Assembly: GCF_040530035.1 (NCBI RefSeq)
Contig: NZ_JBEWCD010000001.1
Coordinates: forward strand, 1,178,001 to 1,242,000
DNA: 64,000 nucleotides
Source of the DNA: Roseibium sp. HPY-6
Lineage (GTDB): Bacteria > Pseudomonadota > Alphaproteobacteria > Rhizobiales > Stappiaceae
Direction: 5' to 3'
Under the pieces are notes generated by a model. It searched no databases and had not been told where the DNA came from. It was given only the letters and a program-made list of their open reading frames with translations. This document shows, one piece after another, positions 36,449 to 45,131 of the stretch (position 1 is its first letter; each line of letters begins with the position of its first letter). The position numbers were made by a program, and so were the translations under genes.

Positions 36449-37324
36449 ATGATGAACCATGAGATCAATAAAGCGTTTCGCGAGCGCCTGAAAAGAGGAG
36501 GCGCTGTTCTGATGCCGGGCGCGGCGAATGCATTGGCCGCCAGGGTGATCGACGGCCTTGGATTTGAGGCCGTCTACATCTCGGGTGCCGGCCTCACCAA
36601 CACCTATCTTGGCATGCCGGATCTCGGATTTGTCTCGCTGCCCGAAATAGCGCAACACACATCGACGATCCGGAACACAACCGAACTGCCCATATTGGTC
36701 GACGCGGATACAGGCTTCGGCAACGCACTGAACGTGCATCACACGGTCCGCACGCTCGAACGGGCTGGCGCAAGCGCCATTCAGTTGGAAGACCAGGTCA
36801 ATCCGAAACGATGCGGCCACTTTTCCGGAAAAGACGTTGTTGACCTCGATGAGGCGCGCAGCCGGATCAGGGCCGCTGCAGACGCTCGTCTCGATCCGAA
36901 TTTCCTGATCGTGGCTAGAACCGATGCCTGTGCCACCCATGGATTTGATGCCGCAATCGAAAGAGCCGAAGCTTTCATCGAAGATGGCGCAGACATCACC
37001 TTCATCGAAGCGCCAAAGAGCCTCGAGGACATTCGCGATATTCCAAAAAGGCTCTCCGGCACCCCGCAACTGATCAATCTGGTTGTCGGCGGCAAAACTC
37101 CGATCCTCGACTTTTCCGAGCTGGACCAGATGGGCTTCGGCCTGGTGCTTTACGCCAATGTGGCGCTGCAAGGCGCGCTCAAGGGAATGCATGATGCCTT
37201 GGCGGCTCTGAAGTCGGATGGCCGCATGGACGAAGGCGAACTTGTCGCGAGCTTTGAAGTTCGCCAAAACGCGGTTCACAAGGATTATTACGACGCTCTC
37301 GAGAAGCGATACACCGCGGACTAG
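36449..37324 (+). CDS. isocitrate lyase/PEP-mutase family, methylisocitrate-lyase-like
   Basis: 291 residues of the PEP mutase/isocitrate lyase superfamily. The catalytic-loop signature KRCGHFSGK is intact (residues about 114-122), which is the motif of (methyl)isocitrate lyases and not of PEP mutases; metal-binding residues sit in LVDADTGFGNALNVHHTV and IQLEDQVNPKRCGH. VLMPGAANALAARVIDGLGFEAVYISGAG is the usual opening. It is 101 bases after the IclR gene. Reaction expected: splitting a 2-alkyl-isocitrate-like acid into succinate and pyruvate or an analogue; product identity inferred. Start chosen at the first of two adjacent ATGs. Confidence 0.83.
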   Translation: MMNHEINKAFRERLKRGGAVLMPGAANALAARVIDGLGFEAVYISGAGLTNTYLGMPDLGFVSLPEIAQHTSTIRNTTELPILVDADTGFGNALNVHHTVRTLERAGASAIQLEDQVNPKRCGHFSGKDVVDLDEARSRIRAAADARLDPNFLIVARTDACATHGFDAAIERAEAFIEDGADITFIEAPKSLEDIRDIPKRLSGTPQLINLVVGGKTPILDFSELDQMGFGLVLYANVALQGALKGMHDALAALKSDGRMDEGELVASFEVRQNAVHKDYYDALEKRYTAD

Positions 37325-37398
37325 CAACGTTTCTGCTGTCAGACCGGGCGCTGGGCTCCACGCGCGGCAACCGCACTCGAACCACGTGAATTGGGAGG

Positions 37399-38178
37399 TC
37401 AGTCGAGGACGATCTGCTCCAGGCGGGCCGCTGCATCCTGCAGTTTCGGCAGCTTGGCAATCAGACTGTCAATGTCATGGCGCTGCTTGGGGGCGTGGAT
37501 GGAAAGCGTCGTCATCAGCCGTCCCCGGTCATCGCAGATGGCGACTGCGACGGCCGTCATCCCGTCCATGAATTCCTCGTTGTCGACCGAAAAACCGCGC
37601 GTCCTCGTTTCTGCAAGCTCCTGCTTGATTTCAGCCGGTTTGATGAGGGTCTGGTCGGTCCTGCGCTCCAGTTCGACCGATGAGAGCAGCCTGTCGAGCA
37701 TGGTGTTCGGCAATGTAGACAGGTACATCTTGCCGCTGGCGGTGCTGTGGAACGGCACTTGGGTTCCGATTGGAAGCTGAATGCGCAGCGGCCAATGGGT
37801 TTCGACGCGATCAAGATAGACCATGCCATCACGGCTGGGCGCTGCAAGATTACAGGTTTCGCCGACATCCGACGCAAGGTCCCGCATGACCCGGAGCCTT
37901 TCCGTTCGGATCCGCTGCGAAGACAAGGTATTGGTCGACAGCTTGCGCATACGGCGCCCGGGACCAAAGGACCTTCCGTCGAGGCTACGCTGCAGGAAGC
38001 CTTCGCTCTCGGCGGTGTGCAGCAAACGGTGAACGGTCGGCTTCGGCAGTCCAAGCATGTCGCAAAGGGCGGAGGGAGCCACTGGCACCCCCGCCCTTGC
38101 AACTTCTTCCAGAATGACCAGCAAACGCAGGTTGGTCGGAATTTTTCCCGCTTCTTCTGTTTCGTGGTCTTCTGACAT
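37399..38178 (-). CDS. IclR-family regulator
   Basis: 259 residues. Winged helix NLRLLVILEEVARAGVPVAPSALCDMLGLPKPTVHRLLHT at residues 17-56, then effector domain with MRDLASDVGETCNLAAPSRDGMVYLDRVETHWPLRIQLPIGTQVPFHSTASGKMYLS, a standard IclR core. Its start is 9 bases after the end of the TRAP large-permease gene, so it belongs to that operon and probably regulates it. The inverted repeat at 41560-41584 is a candidate site. Confidence 0.87.
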   Translation of the reverse strand: MSEDHETEEAGKIPTNLRLLVILEEVARAGVPVAPSALCDMLGLPKPTVHRLLHTAESEGFLQRSLDGRSFGPGRRMRKLSTNTLSSQRIRTERLRVMRDLASDVGETCNLAAPSRDGMVYLDRVETHWPLRIQLPIGTQVPFHSTASGKMYLSTLPNTMLDRLLSSVELERRTDQTLIKPAEIKQELAETRTRGFSVDNEEFMDGMTAVAVAICDDRGRLMTTLSIHAPKQRHDIDSLIAKLPKLQDAAARLEQIVLD

Positions 38179-38187
38179 CTTTGGCTA

Positions 38188-39546
38188 TCATCTGTTCGGC
38201 AGTAACATCAACGCCAGTTCAGGTGTGAGCGAAACGACGATCCACACACTGATTAACGCGAATAGGTATGGAACCGTATAGCGAAGTAGCCTGAAATAGG
38301 GAACTCCCGTAACACCTGACGCCACATAAAGATTGAGCCCGTATGGCGGCGTGATGAAGCCGATCGATGCTCCGACGAGGAAAATCACCGAAAAGTGGAT
38401 CGGATCGACACCGACAGATGCGGCAATAGGCGCAAGGATCGGAGCCAGGATGATCGTTACCGGAAGACTTTCCAGAACCATGCCCGAGACGAAAACGATC
38501 ACCATGGATGTGAACAGAACCGCATGGTATCCGCCCATCGACGTCACGAAGTCGCCAATCGTTTGCTGTGCACCCAGCAATGACAGGATCTGCTGCATAA
38601 CCACCGAGATGGCGATGAGCGGCGCAAGAATGCCGGTGATCTGAGCTGAACGGATGACGATGGACGGAACTTCTGTGACCGTGAAGCCCTGCACGACGAA
38701 CATCTCGGCAAAGCTCTTTTCAGTTACCGGCCGATCGCCATGTTTTCCCATGATCTTGTTCAACGGGTAGCTGACGAAGCCTGCGATCATGCAGAAGCCG
38801 ACAGTGACACCGGCAGCCTCGGTCGGTGAGAACTTGCCGGTGTAGATGCCCCAAAGCACAAGACCGATTGCAAAGAACCCGAGCCAGGCACCGAATGCCG
38901 TTTTCAGGACCCGATTGAGATTGAGCGGAATGAGATAGCCCCATCCATTCATGCGGCAGATGATCCAGCAGGCGACCTGCATGCCGATCACCATAAGGGA
39001 TCCCGGTATGATGCCGGCCACGAACAGGTCGGAGATCGGCAGGTTCATGAGGAAGCCGTAAACGATGAAGATGATCGACGGCGGAATGATAATCCCGACC
39101 GTTCCGCCCGCCGCTGCCGTTGCAGCCGAGAAGCGTTCATCGTAACCGCCCTTGACCATCTCAGGATGCAGCATGGAGCCGATGGTGGCAGTCGTTGCCG
39201 AGTTGGATCCGGAAATCGCAGCGAAGAGGCCGCAGGCACCGAGCGATGCCATTGCAAGGCCGCCTCGCAACCACCCCAGAACCGCATAGGCAAAGTCTGA
39301 TAATCGTCGGGCGATACCGGACCGGTTGATCAAGTCACCCGTCAGAATGAAGAGCGGCATGGCCAAAAGCGCAAATCCCTTGTTGAACACGTTCAACAGT
39401 TCCGCGCCGAGATTGTCGAGCGTCAGTCCGAGCACGAAGGAGCAGCCAATCACCCAGTAGGCGATCACGAGAAGGACCGGCACTCCAATCATGAAAAGGA
39501 CCGTGACGCTAATGGAAATCAGGGTAACCCAGGTTGCATCGGTCAT
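38188..39546 (-). CDS. TRAP transporter large permease (DctM type)
   Basis: 452 residues, strongly hydrophobic. Family marks: MPLFILTGDLINRSGIARRLSDF, GACGLFAAISGSNSATTATIGSM and GGTVGIIIPPSIIFIVYGF. Overlaps the small permease stop by one base (TGATG). With its partners it would import an organic acid or similar anion. The neighbouring GMC oxidoreductase, decarboxylase and aminotransferase genes suggest an amino-acid-related or oxidisable substrate, but this is not decided by sequence. Confidence 0.88.
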   Translation of the reverse strand: MTDATWVTLISISVTVLFMIGVPVLLVIAYWVIGCSFVLGLTLDNLGAELLNVFNKGFALLAMPLFILTGDLINRSGIARRLSDFAYAVLGWLRGGLAMASLGACGLFAAISGSNSATTATIGSMLHPEMVKGGYDERFSAATAAAGGTVGIIIPPSIIFIVYGFLMNLPISDLFVAGIIPGSLMVIGMQVACWIICRMNGWGYLIPLNLNRVLKTAFGAWLGFFAIGLVLWGIYTGKFSPTEAAGVTVGFCMIAGFVSYPLNKIMGKHGDRPVTEKSFAEMFVVQGFTVTEVPSIVIRSAQITGILAPLIAISVVMQQILSLLGAQQTIGDFVTSMGGYHAVLFTSMVIVFVSGMVLESLPVTIILAPILAPIAASVGVDPIHFSVIFLVGASIGFITPPYGLNLYVASGVTGVPYFRLLRYTVPYLFALISVWIVVSLTPELALMLLPNR

Positions 39547-40214
39547 CAGGTGTCCTCCCCGATAACGGCCGGCTTGATCAGCGGCTGATTGGTGCGCCAG
39601 TTGCGAATGTCGTCTCCGAGGTTTTCAAAGACACGGGCTGTCAACATCACGAACGACAGAGGGGCGGTGATCAGGAACCACCACTGCATGACGTCGTCGG
39701 TTCCCAGAACGATCTGAAAGTTGGACGCCGACAATGCCGTCAGTCGTGTCGTGGTCACCATGACGATCACGGCGAATGTGAACCAGAGGAACGCATCGAG
39801 GAACAGGCACGCCATTTGCGCCCATCTTGGCATTACCATTCTGAATTCGGAAAAACTGAGATGCGTTCTGAGGCGAACGTTAAAGGCAGCGCCGAACCAC
39901 GTCATGATCATGAACAGCAGCGGCGGTATCGTTGTGGACCAGGGTTGCTGGTTCGCAAACACGAAACGGTCGATAACGCCCCAGAAGATAATGAACGCGA
40001 TGGCCAGATAGCTCCAGACCATGATGGTTCGTTCAAGATGCCGGTCGAGCAATGGAACCAGCCGATAAAGAAGGAGAACAAGAAGCCCGCCTGCAGCAGT
40101 AACGAAGGCTCCGAGGACCCAGGCCGCCTCAGACTTCAAGGCATTCCGGATTTCCCAACTGTCCTGTGATGCAAAAGCGCTCAGAATCGCACCAAGATCC
40201 GACCAGACTGCCAT
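39546..40214 (-). CDS. TRAP transporter small permease (DctQ type)
   Basis: 222 residues, longer than most DctQ proteins (about 170), with four or more membrane segments. The stretch ERTIMVWSYLAIAFIIFWGVIDRFVF and later MPRWAQMACLFLDAFLWFTFAVIVMV are hydrophobic cores. Identification rests on topology and on sitting between the DctM and DctP genes. ATG at 40214 follows GGGAGGGCCAT; the longer upstream start is unlikely. Confidence 0.8.
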   Translation of the reverse strand: MAVWSDLGAILSAFASQDSWEIRNALKSEAAWVLGAFVTAAGGLLVLLLYRLVPLLDRHLERTIMVWSYLAIAFIIFWGVIDRFVFANQQPWSTTIPPLLFMIMTWFGAAFNVRLRTHLSFSEFRMVMPRWAQMACLFLDAFLWFTFAVIVMVTTTRLTALSASNFQIVLGTDDVMQWWFLITAPLSFVMLTARVFENLGDDIRNWRTNQPLIKPAVIGEDT

Positions 40215-40259
40215 ATGGCCCTCCCTTTTCCGCCGGTTTTCCCGATCTGAATACAACTA

Positions 40260-40288
40260 GGGCTGGCGCGACCTCCGCGCGCCAGCCC
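40260..40288 (-). other. intercistronic hairpin between dctP and dctQ
   Basis: An 11-bp stem (GGGCTGGCGCG at 40260-40270 and its complement at 40278-40288) with a 7-base loop lies in the gap after the binding-protein gene. No T-run follows on the transcribed strand. Equivalent hairpins follow the other two binding-protein genes in this window (hpsK and tctC). Confidence 0.6.
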
Positions 40289-40306
40289 AATAAGCTTACA
40301 GTGCGA

Positions 40307-41539
40307 TCAACCTTTCCACCAACGGCGTGGCTCGACATTCTCCGGCTTCATGTCCGCAGGAATCCGGCGAGCGATGTCGTAGATTTCCTGGTAGGTGTCG
40401 ATGCCACCGGCCCAGCCATTGAGGCGGTCACGCCATTCCTGCCACAGCTGCGGCTGGAACTCCGGCGAGCACATTTCCTCGGCCATCTTGATTTCGCTTT
40501 CCGGCAGGAAGGCCGGGCGAACATTGTTTTCAACAAAGATCGTGCCCGGAAGCTGCGGCTCGGAGAAACCGACGGTCTTGACCAGGGCTGCTTCGTTGGC
40601 GGCCTGCACATGCGCCTGCGCCCAGTATGCGGATTCCATAACGGCATCCTGAAGAGCACCATCCAGGCTGTCGAAGACACTCGCAGACATGGAGGTGTGC
40701 TCCGTGCCGCAGAAGAACTTCAGGTCAACGGACTGGCTGACGACCGGGGACATGTTGGCATAGGCAACCGCGCTCGCCCAGGTTTCCGCACCATCGATCA
40801 GGCCTTGTTTCAGGCCGTCGAGTGTCTCTTCCCAGGCAACCGGGACCGGGTTGAGGTTCAGGGCCTTCATGGCAATCCGGCCGAGCTGGGTACCCGTGAC
40901 GCGGTTTTTGGTGCCAAAGAGCTCTTCAAGCTTGGTAACCGTCGGACGGTCCTCCCAGCCGAGACCCAGCTGAATGCCGCGCAGTTCACAGTGACTGAAG
41001 AGGAACTTCAGGCCATGGCGTTTTTCAAGCGGGTCGCGCAGGATCCGCTGGGATTCCGGGCTGTAGAGGAAATAGTACTGGGACGCACGGCCCGGGAACA
41101 TGAACGCGTAGTCGAGTACGTTCAGATAGGGTGCGCCACCTGCAGAATTCTGCGTCGATGCCGCGTATATATCGATGATTCCCTGCTGGGTCTTTTCAAC
41201 ACAGGAAAGCTGACCGCAGATCTGGTTGTCACCGATAAACTCGATCCGGATCTCACCGTCGGTACGTGCTTCAAGGTCACGCGCGAATTCCAGTGCACCC
41301 GCACGTTCGATCAGAAGGTTTCTAGCATTGAAACCGGATGCACCGAACTTGAGTGTGTGCTTGGCTTCTTTCGAAAAACGCCGGTCGTAGGTTGATTCTG
41401 CTGCCGAGGCCAGGTTGGCCAGGCTCATCGCACCACTGAACGTACCAGCCGCCAGAAGTGTCGAACTCATTCCGTAAGTCCCTGCAACGCGGAACAAATC
41501 GCGCCGAGAAATCCTACTCAGTTTATTCACAAGACTCAT
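40307..41539 (-). CDS. TRAP transporter substrate-binding protein (DctP type)
   Basis: 410 residues. The start MSLVNKLSRISRRDLFRVAGTYGMS has a twin-arginine motif (SRRDLF) before the hydrophobic core, so Tat export is likely. The mature part shows DctP features: LKFGASGFNARNLLIERAGALEFARDLEARTDGEIRIEFIGDNQICG and ATQNSAGGAPYLNVLDYAFMFPGR. Cysteines at CGQLSC are unusual for this family. ATG at 41539 follows GGGAGGAAGCA. First gene of the TRAP operon, divergent from the GMC oxidoreductase. Confidence 0.84.
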   Translation of the reverse strand: MSLVNKLSRISRRDLFRVAGTYGMSSTLLAAGTFSGAMSLANLASAAESTYDRRFSKEAKHTLKFGASGFNARNLLIERAGALEFARDLEARTDGEIRIEFIGDNQICGQLSCVEKTQQGIIDIYAASTQNSAGGAPYLNVLDYAFMFPGRASQYYFLYSPESQRILRDPLEKRHGLKFLFSHCELRGIQLGLGWEDRPTVTKLEELFGTKNRVTGTQLGRIAMKALNLNPVPVAWEETLDGLKQGLIDGAETWASAVAYANMSPVVSQSVDLKFFCGTEHTSMSASVFDSLDGALQDAVMESAYWAQAHVQAANEAALVKTVGFSEPQLPGTIFVENNVRPAFLPESEIKMAEEMCSPEFQPQLWQEWRDRLNGWAGGIDTYQEIYDIARRIPADMKPENVEPRRWWKG

Positions 41540-41559
41540 TGCTTCCTCCCTTTTCGCAA

Positions 41560-41584
41560 TTTTTGAGACGTTTTGTTTCAAAAA
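41560..41584. promoter_or_regulatory. TTTTTGA-N11-TCAAAAA dyad, possible IclR operator
   Basis: Inverted repeat TTTTTGAGAC / GTTTCAAAAA (one mismatch in ten) in the 108-base gap between the TRAP binding-protein gene and the GMC gene. The position suits control of both promoters, possibly by the IclR regulator of this operon. Confidence 0.42.
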
Positions 41585-41647
41585 ATGCTAGTTTATTTTA
41601 TGCTTTTTGCATAGGGTTTTTTCAAAGAAATAAAGCGGAGAACAAAA

Positions 41648-43246
41648 ATGGAGGCAGATTTCGTTGTGATTGGAGCCGGTTCGGCAGGTTGCGTCATCGC
41701 CAATCGCCTGAGTGAAAACCCCTCCAACAAGGTCATCCTGTTAGAAGCCGGTGGGCGGGATCTGAACCCGTGGATCCATATTCCGGTCGGCTATTTTAAA
41801 ACCATGCATAACCCTTCTGTCGACTGGTGTTACAAGACGGAACCCGATCCGGGTCTCAACGGACGGTCAATCGACTGGCCGCGCGGCAAGGTTCTCGGCG
41901 GATCATCCTCGCTGAACGGCCTGCTTTATGTCAGAGGCCAGAAGGAAGACTACGACCGTTGGCGCCAGATGGGAAATGAAGGTTGGGGTTGGGATGATGT
42001 TCTCCCGCTTTTCAAACGTTCAGAAGATCAGGAGCGCGGTGAAGACGAGTTTCACGGAACGGGTGGACCGCTCGCCGTATCGAACATGCGCATCCAGCGT
42101 CCGATTTGCGATGCGTGGGTCGCCGCTGCCCAGACAGCAGGTTATCCATTCAATCCGGATTACAATGGTGCGACGCAGGAAGGGGTCGGCTACTTTCAGC
42201 TCACCACAAGAAACGGTCGCAGATGCAGCTCTGCCGTTGCCTTTCTGAAGCCGGCGAGAAGCCGGGACAATCTCCAGATCATCACCCACGCGCTTGTGAG
42301 CCGGATAAATCTCGACGGCAAAAAAGTCACCGGTATAACCTATCGTGACCGGTCTGGCGCGGAACAAACGCTCACGGTCAGGCGGGAAGTGATTCTGTCC
42401 GGCGGCGCTATCAACTCACCACAGGTGCTGATGCTTTCAGGAATCGGAGACCCGGAACACCTGAAGGAAAACGGCATAGAGCCGGTACACGCCCTGTCGG
42501 GTGTCGGCCAGGGACTTCAGGATCACCTGCAGGCGCGGCTTGTCTATAAGTGCAATGAACCAACGCTGAACGATGAGGTTCGCAGCCTCTTCAATCAAGC
42601 GCGCATCGCATTGAAATACGCCCTCTTCAGGGCTGGGCCAATGACGATGGCGGCCAGTCTTGCAACAGGTTTTCTGAAAACGCGCCCCGAGCTGGAAACG
42701 CCCGACATCCAGTTTCATGTGCAGCCCTGGTCCGCCGATTCTCCCGGCGAAGGCGTGCACCCGTTCTCGGCTTTCACAATGTCAGTCTGCCAGTTACGGC
42801 CTGAAAGCCGCGGCGAGATCCGTCTCGCAGGACCTGATCCGAAGCAGTATCCGAAGATCATTCCGCGATACCTGTCGACGGAGACCGACTGCAAAACGGT
42901 TGTGGATGGGGTCAAGATCGCGCGGCAGATCGCGCGTCACGCACCGCTCACGTCAAAGATTGCCGAGGAATTCCGCCCGGCTGCCAGCCTGGATATGGAT
43001 GACGATGCGGGAACGTTGGATTGGGCGCGGTCCAACAGCGTCTCGATCTATCATCCCACCGGAACCTGCAAGATGGGCGCGAGTGACAACTCGGTGGTCG
43101 ATTCGCGTCTCAAGGTTCATGGCATCGAGGGACTGAGGGTGGCGGACTGTTCGATCATGCCCGAAATCGTTTCAGGCAATACGAACGCCCCCGCCATCAT
43201 GATCGGCGAAAAGGCCTCTGACCTGATCCGTGCCAACGCGGCATAA
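41648..43246 (+). CDS. GMC-family FAD oxidoreductase
   Basis: 532 residues of the glucose-methanol-choline oxidoreductase family. FAD-binding start DFVVIGAGSAGCVIANRLSENPSNKVILLEAGG; second family signature at LGGSSSLNGLLYVRGQKEDYDRW; and, near the C-terminus, SIYHPTGTCKMG holding the active-site His, then IVSGNTNAPAIMIGEKASDLI. Choline-dehydrogenase-like size. The substrate is likely an alcohol or polyol imported by the adjacent TRAP system, as both genes share a divergent promoter region. Ends 6 bases before a MITE-like element. Confidence 0.88.
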   Translation: MEADFVVIGAGSAGCVIANRLSENPSNKVILLEAGGRDLNPWIHIPVGYFKTMHNPSVDWCYKTEPDPGLNGRSIDWPRGKVLGGSSSLNGLLYVRGQKEDYDRWRQMGNEGWGWDDVLPLFKRSEDQERGEDEFHGTGGPLAVSNMRIQRPICDAWVAAAQTAGYPFNPDYNGATQEGVGYFQLTTRNGRRCSSAVAFLKPARSRDNLQIITHALVSRINLDGKKVTGITYRDRSGAEQTLTVRREVILSGGAINSPQVLMLSGIGDPEHLKENGIEPVHALSGVGQGLQDHLQARLVYKCNEPTLNDEVRSLFNQARIALKYALFRAGPMTMAASLATGFLKTRPELETPDIQFHVQPWSADSPGEGVHPFSAFTMSVCQLRPESRGEIRLAGPDPKQYPKIIPRYLSTETDCKTVVDGVKIARQIARHAPLTSKIAEEFRPAASLDMDDDAGTLDWARSNSVSIYHPTGTCKMGASDNSVVDSRLKVHGIEGLRVADCSIMPEIVSGNTNAPAIMIGEKASDLIRANAA

Positions 43247-43252
43247 CGGCAC

Positions 43253-43520
43253 AAGGGTACAGACCCATAAATGAAGTTGATTTGGTTTGAAACGTTTTGG
43301 CCAGATGAAAGGAGCGAAAGCGCAGGAAATGTGGTTCATTTTCAAGCCTTTCGTGACGCTGCAGGTGGCCAAAACGGCCAAATCCGAAGGACGGCAAAAT
43401 GGCGTCACCTCGCAGCGTCAACGTGCTTGACCGGGCACAAAGCCCGCTCTTCGCACGTTTCCTCGCGAGAATTCGCCATTTCTGCCGCCAAATCAGCTTC
43501 ATTTATGGGTCCGTACCCTT
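43253..43520. mobile_element. MITE-like palindromic element, 268 bp
   Basis: Terminal inverted repeats of 33 bp (43253-43285 and 43488-43520) match except at two positions; each starts AAGGGTAC. Inner arms TGACGCTGC (43354-43362) and its complement (43412-43420) share the same centre near 43387, so the whole segment is one large imperfect palindrome. No transposase gene is inside. Such structure is typical of a miniature inverted-repeat element or a large REP-like element. No clear target-site duplication is visible. The right repeat supplies the end of the neighbouring reading frame. Confidence 0.72.
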
Positions 43521-45131
43521 AACCGTTGCACCGCGCGTGCGTGTCTCGTGAATTTCGATCAGACTGGGCCCCGTCCTGGCGGCAAGAGTCGTCAGGGCGC
43601 CTGGAAGATCAGCGGTGTCGGACAGGATGGCGGACGGCAATCCATATGCCTCCGCAACCTTGCTGAAGTCAGGAGCGGAAGGCCTCACACCCTCCGGTTC
43701 GATACCACATTCGATCATGTATGTTCCGATCTCGCCGTAACCGTCATTGTTCCAAACGAGAAAAATCACATTTGCCCCGCAATCCCTTGCCGATCCGATT
43801 TCGGCGAGGGAAAACTGAAGACCACCATCCCCGACAAGGCAGACAACAGGTGTCTCCGGTTCTCCGAGGCTGGCTCCAATAGCGGCTGGGGGACCGTAAC
43901 CAAGGGCACCAAAGCCTGTTGCTGCGTTGAACCAGCCCTTCGGCCTGCCCGCTTCGAAATAGAGGTTTCCCGAATAAACTGCCTGCGTGGAATCGCCAAC
44001 GATAATGCACCCGGGCAAGGCGTCCCGGATCTGCTCCAGTAGACCGATTTCCAGCTTCATCTTGGGGCTTAGGCTGTCGAAAGCCGCCTCCCTGCAGGCA
44101 GCTGCCCGAGTTGCTCCAGCCCGGTTCGTCCGAAGGTTGTCGAGCCTCGGCAGGAGATCTTGAAGCAGCTGGTCCACACTTGAGAGGATTTTGAGAGACG
44201 CAGATGGCCCGCGCGCCAGCTGTTCGGCATCGATGTCGACCCGTACCAGGTTCTTGATTTCGGGAAATCCGCCATCCGAATACATATCGTAGTCAGTCGG
44301 TCCCATTTGCGTTCCAAGCGCCAGCACAAAGTCCGACTGAGCCAGCAGCTCCCTCACGGCTGCCAGGCTCGGGCTTGCCGGAATGGAAAGGGAGTGATTG
44401 GCAAACATGCCCCGGCCGTTGACTGTTGTAACCACTGGCGCATCCAGCAGATCAGAGAGAACCTTAATTTCTTCTGCCGAAGCGATTGCCCCACCACCGC
44501 ACAAAAGCGCCGGACGGTTTGGCTGCAGGCATTTTTCAGCCAGTTGCTCAATGTCCTGCAAAGAAGCCCTCGGTTTGCTGACATGTGCGGCACTGAGCGG
44601 CGGTAAGGAAATTTTCTGCGCCATCACATCGGTTGGGATTTCGATGTGGACCGGTCCCGGACGGCGGGATTGCAATATCGCGAACGCGCGGTCCATGACA
44701 GCTGGAAGGTCAGAGGGTTCGTGCAGTGTGTGCGTCATCAGCGTCAAGGGTGCCATAATCGCGCGCTGATCCGGCAATTCGTGCAACCATCCCTTTCCAT
44801 GACCCAGGCTGGCACGCGCGTTGACCCCGGAAATGACGAGCATCGGGACAGAATCCTGATAGGCCTGGGCCATGGCAGTGATCGCATTGGTGAGACCAGG
44901 CCCGGTGATCAGCAGCGCGACACCCGGCTTGCCCGTGGTACGCGCATAACCGTCGGCCATGAACCCTGCTCCCTGTTCATGACGCGGTGTTATGTGCCGG
45001 ATCTTTGACGAGGCAAGCCCGCGATAGAGTTCGACGGTATGAACACCCGGAATTCCAAAGACCGTGTCGACCCCGTTGGCCTCCAGAACGTCGATTAGAG
45101 CCTCTCCAACCGTTTTCGTTACGACGCCCAT
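43503..45131 (-). CDS. thiamine-diphosphate decarboxylase, AruI-like
   Basis: 542 residues of the acetolactate-synthase-like ThDP family. Catalytic Glu in PRHEQGAGFMADGYART near residue 49; ThDP/Mg motif in CLVGDGGLQFSLAEIGSARDCGANVIFLVWNNDGYGEI near residue 435 (GDG...NN). The overall form and the neighbouring aminotransferase match AruI, 5-guanidino-2-oxopentanoate decarboxylase, in the arginine transaminase pathway. The last four codons and the stop lie in the terminal repeat of the MITE-like element, so the natural C-terminus may have been altered by its insertion. Overlaps the aminotransferase by 13 bases; start has GGAG upstream. Confidence 0.83.
   Translation of the reverse strand: MGVVTKTVGEALIDVLEANGVDTVFGIPGVHTVELYRGLASSKIRHITPRHEQGAGFMADGYARTTGKPGVALLITGPGLTNAITAMAQAYQDSVPMLVISGVNARASLGHGKGWLHELPDQRAIMAPLTLMTHTLHEPSDLPAVMDRAFAILQSRRPGPVHIEIPTDVMAQKISLPPLSAAHVSKPRASLQDIEQLAEKCLQPNRPALLCGGGAIASAEEIKVLSDLLDAPVVTTVNGRGMFANHSLSIPASPSLAAVRELLAQSDFVLALGTQMGPTDYDMYSDGGFPEIKNLVRVDIDAEQLARGPSASLKILSSVDQLLQDLLPRLDNLRTNRAGATRAAACREAAFDSLSPKMKLEIGLLEQIRDALPGCIIVGDSTQAVYSGNLYFEAGRPKGWFNAATGFGALGYGPPAAIGASLGEPETPVVCLVGDGGLQFSLAEIGSARDCGANVIFLVWNNDGYGEIGTYMIECGIEPEGVRPSAPDFSKVAEAYGLPSAILSDTADLPGALTTLAARTGPSLIEIHETRTRGATVKGTDP

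Noticed and set aside
43253..43520. Inverted repeat as a simple rho-independent terminator
   Set aside because: The arms are about 200 bp apart and 33 bp long with nested inner arms, which fits a mobile-type palindrome better.
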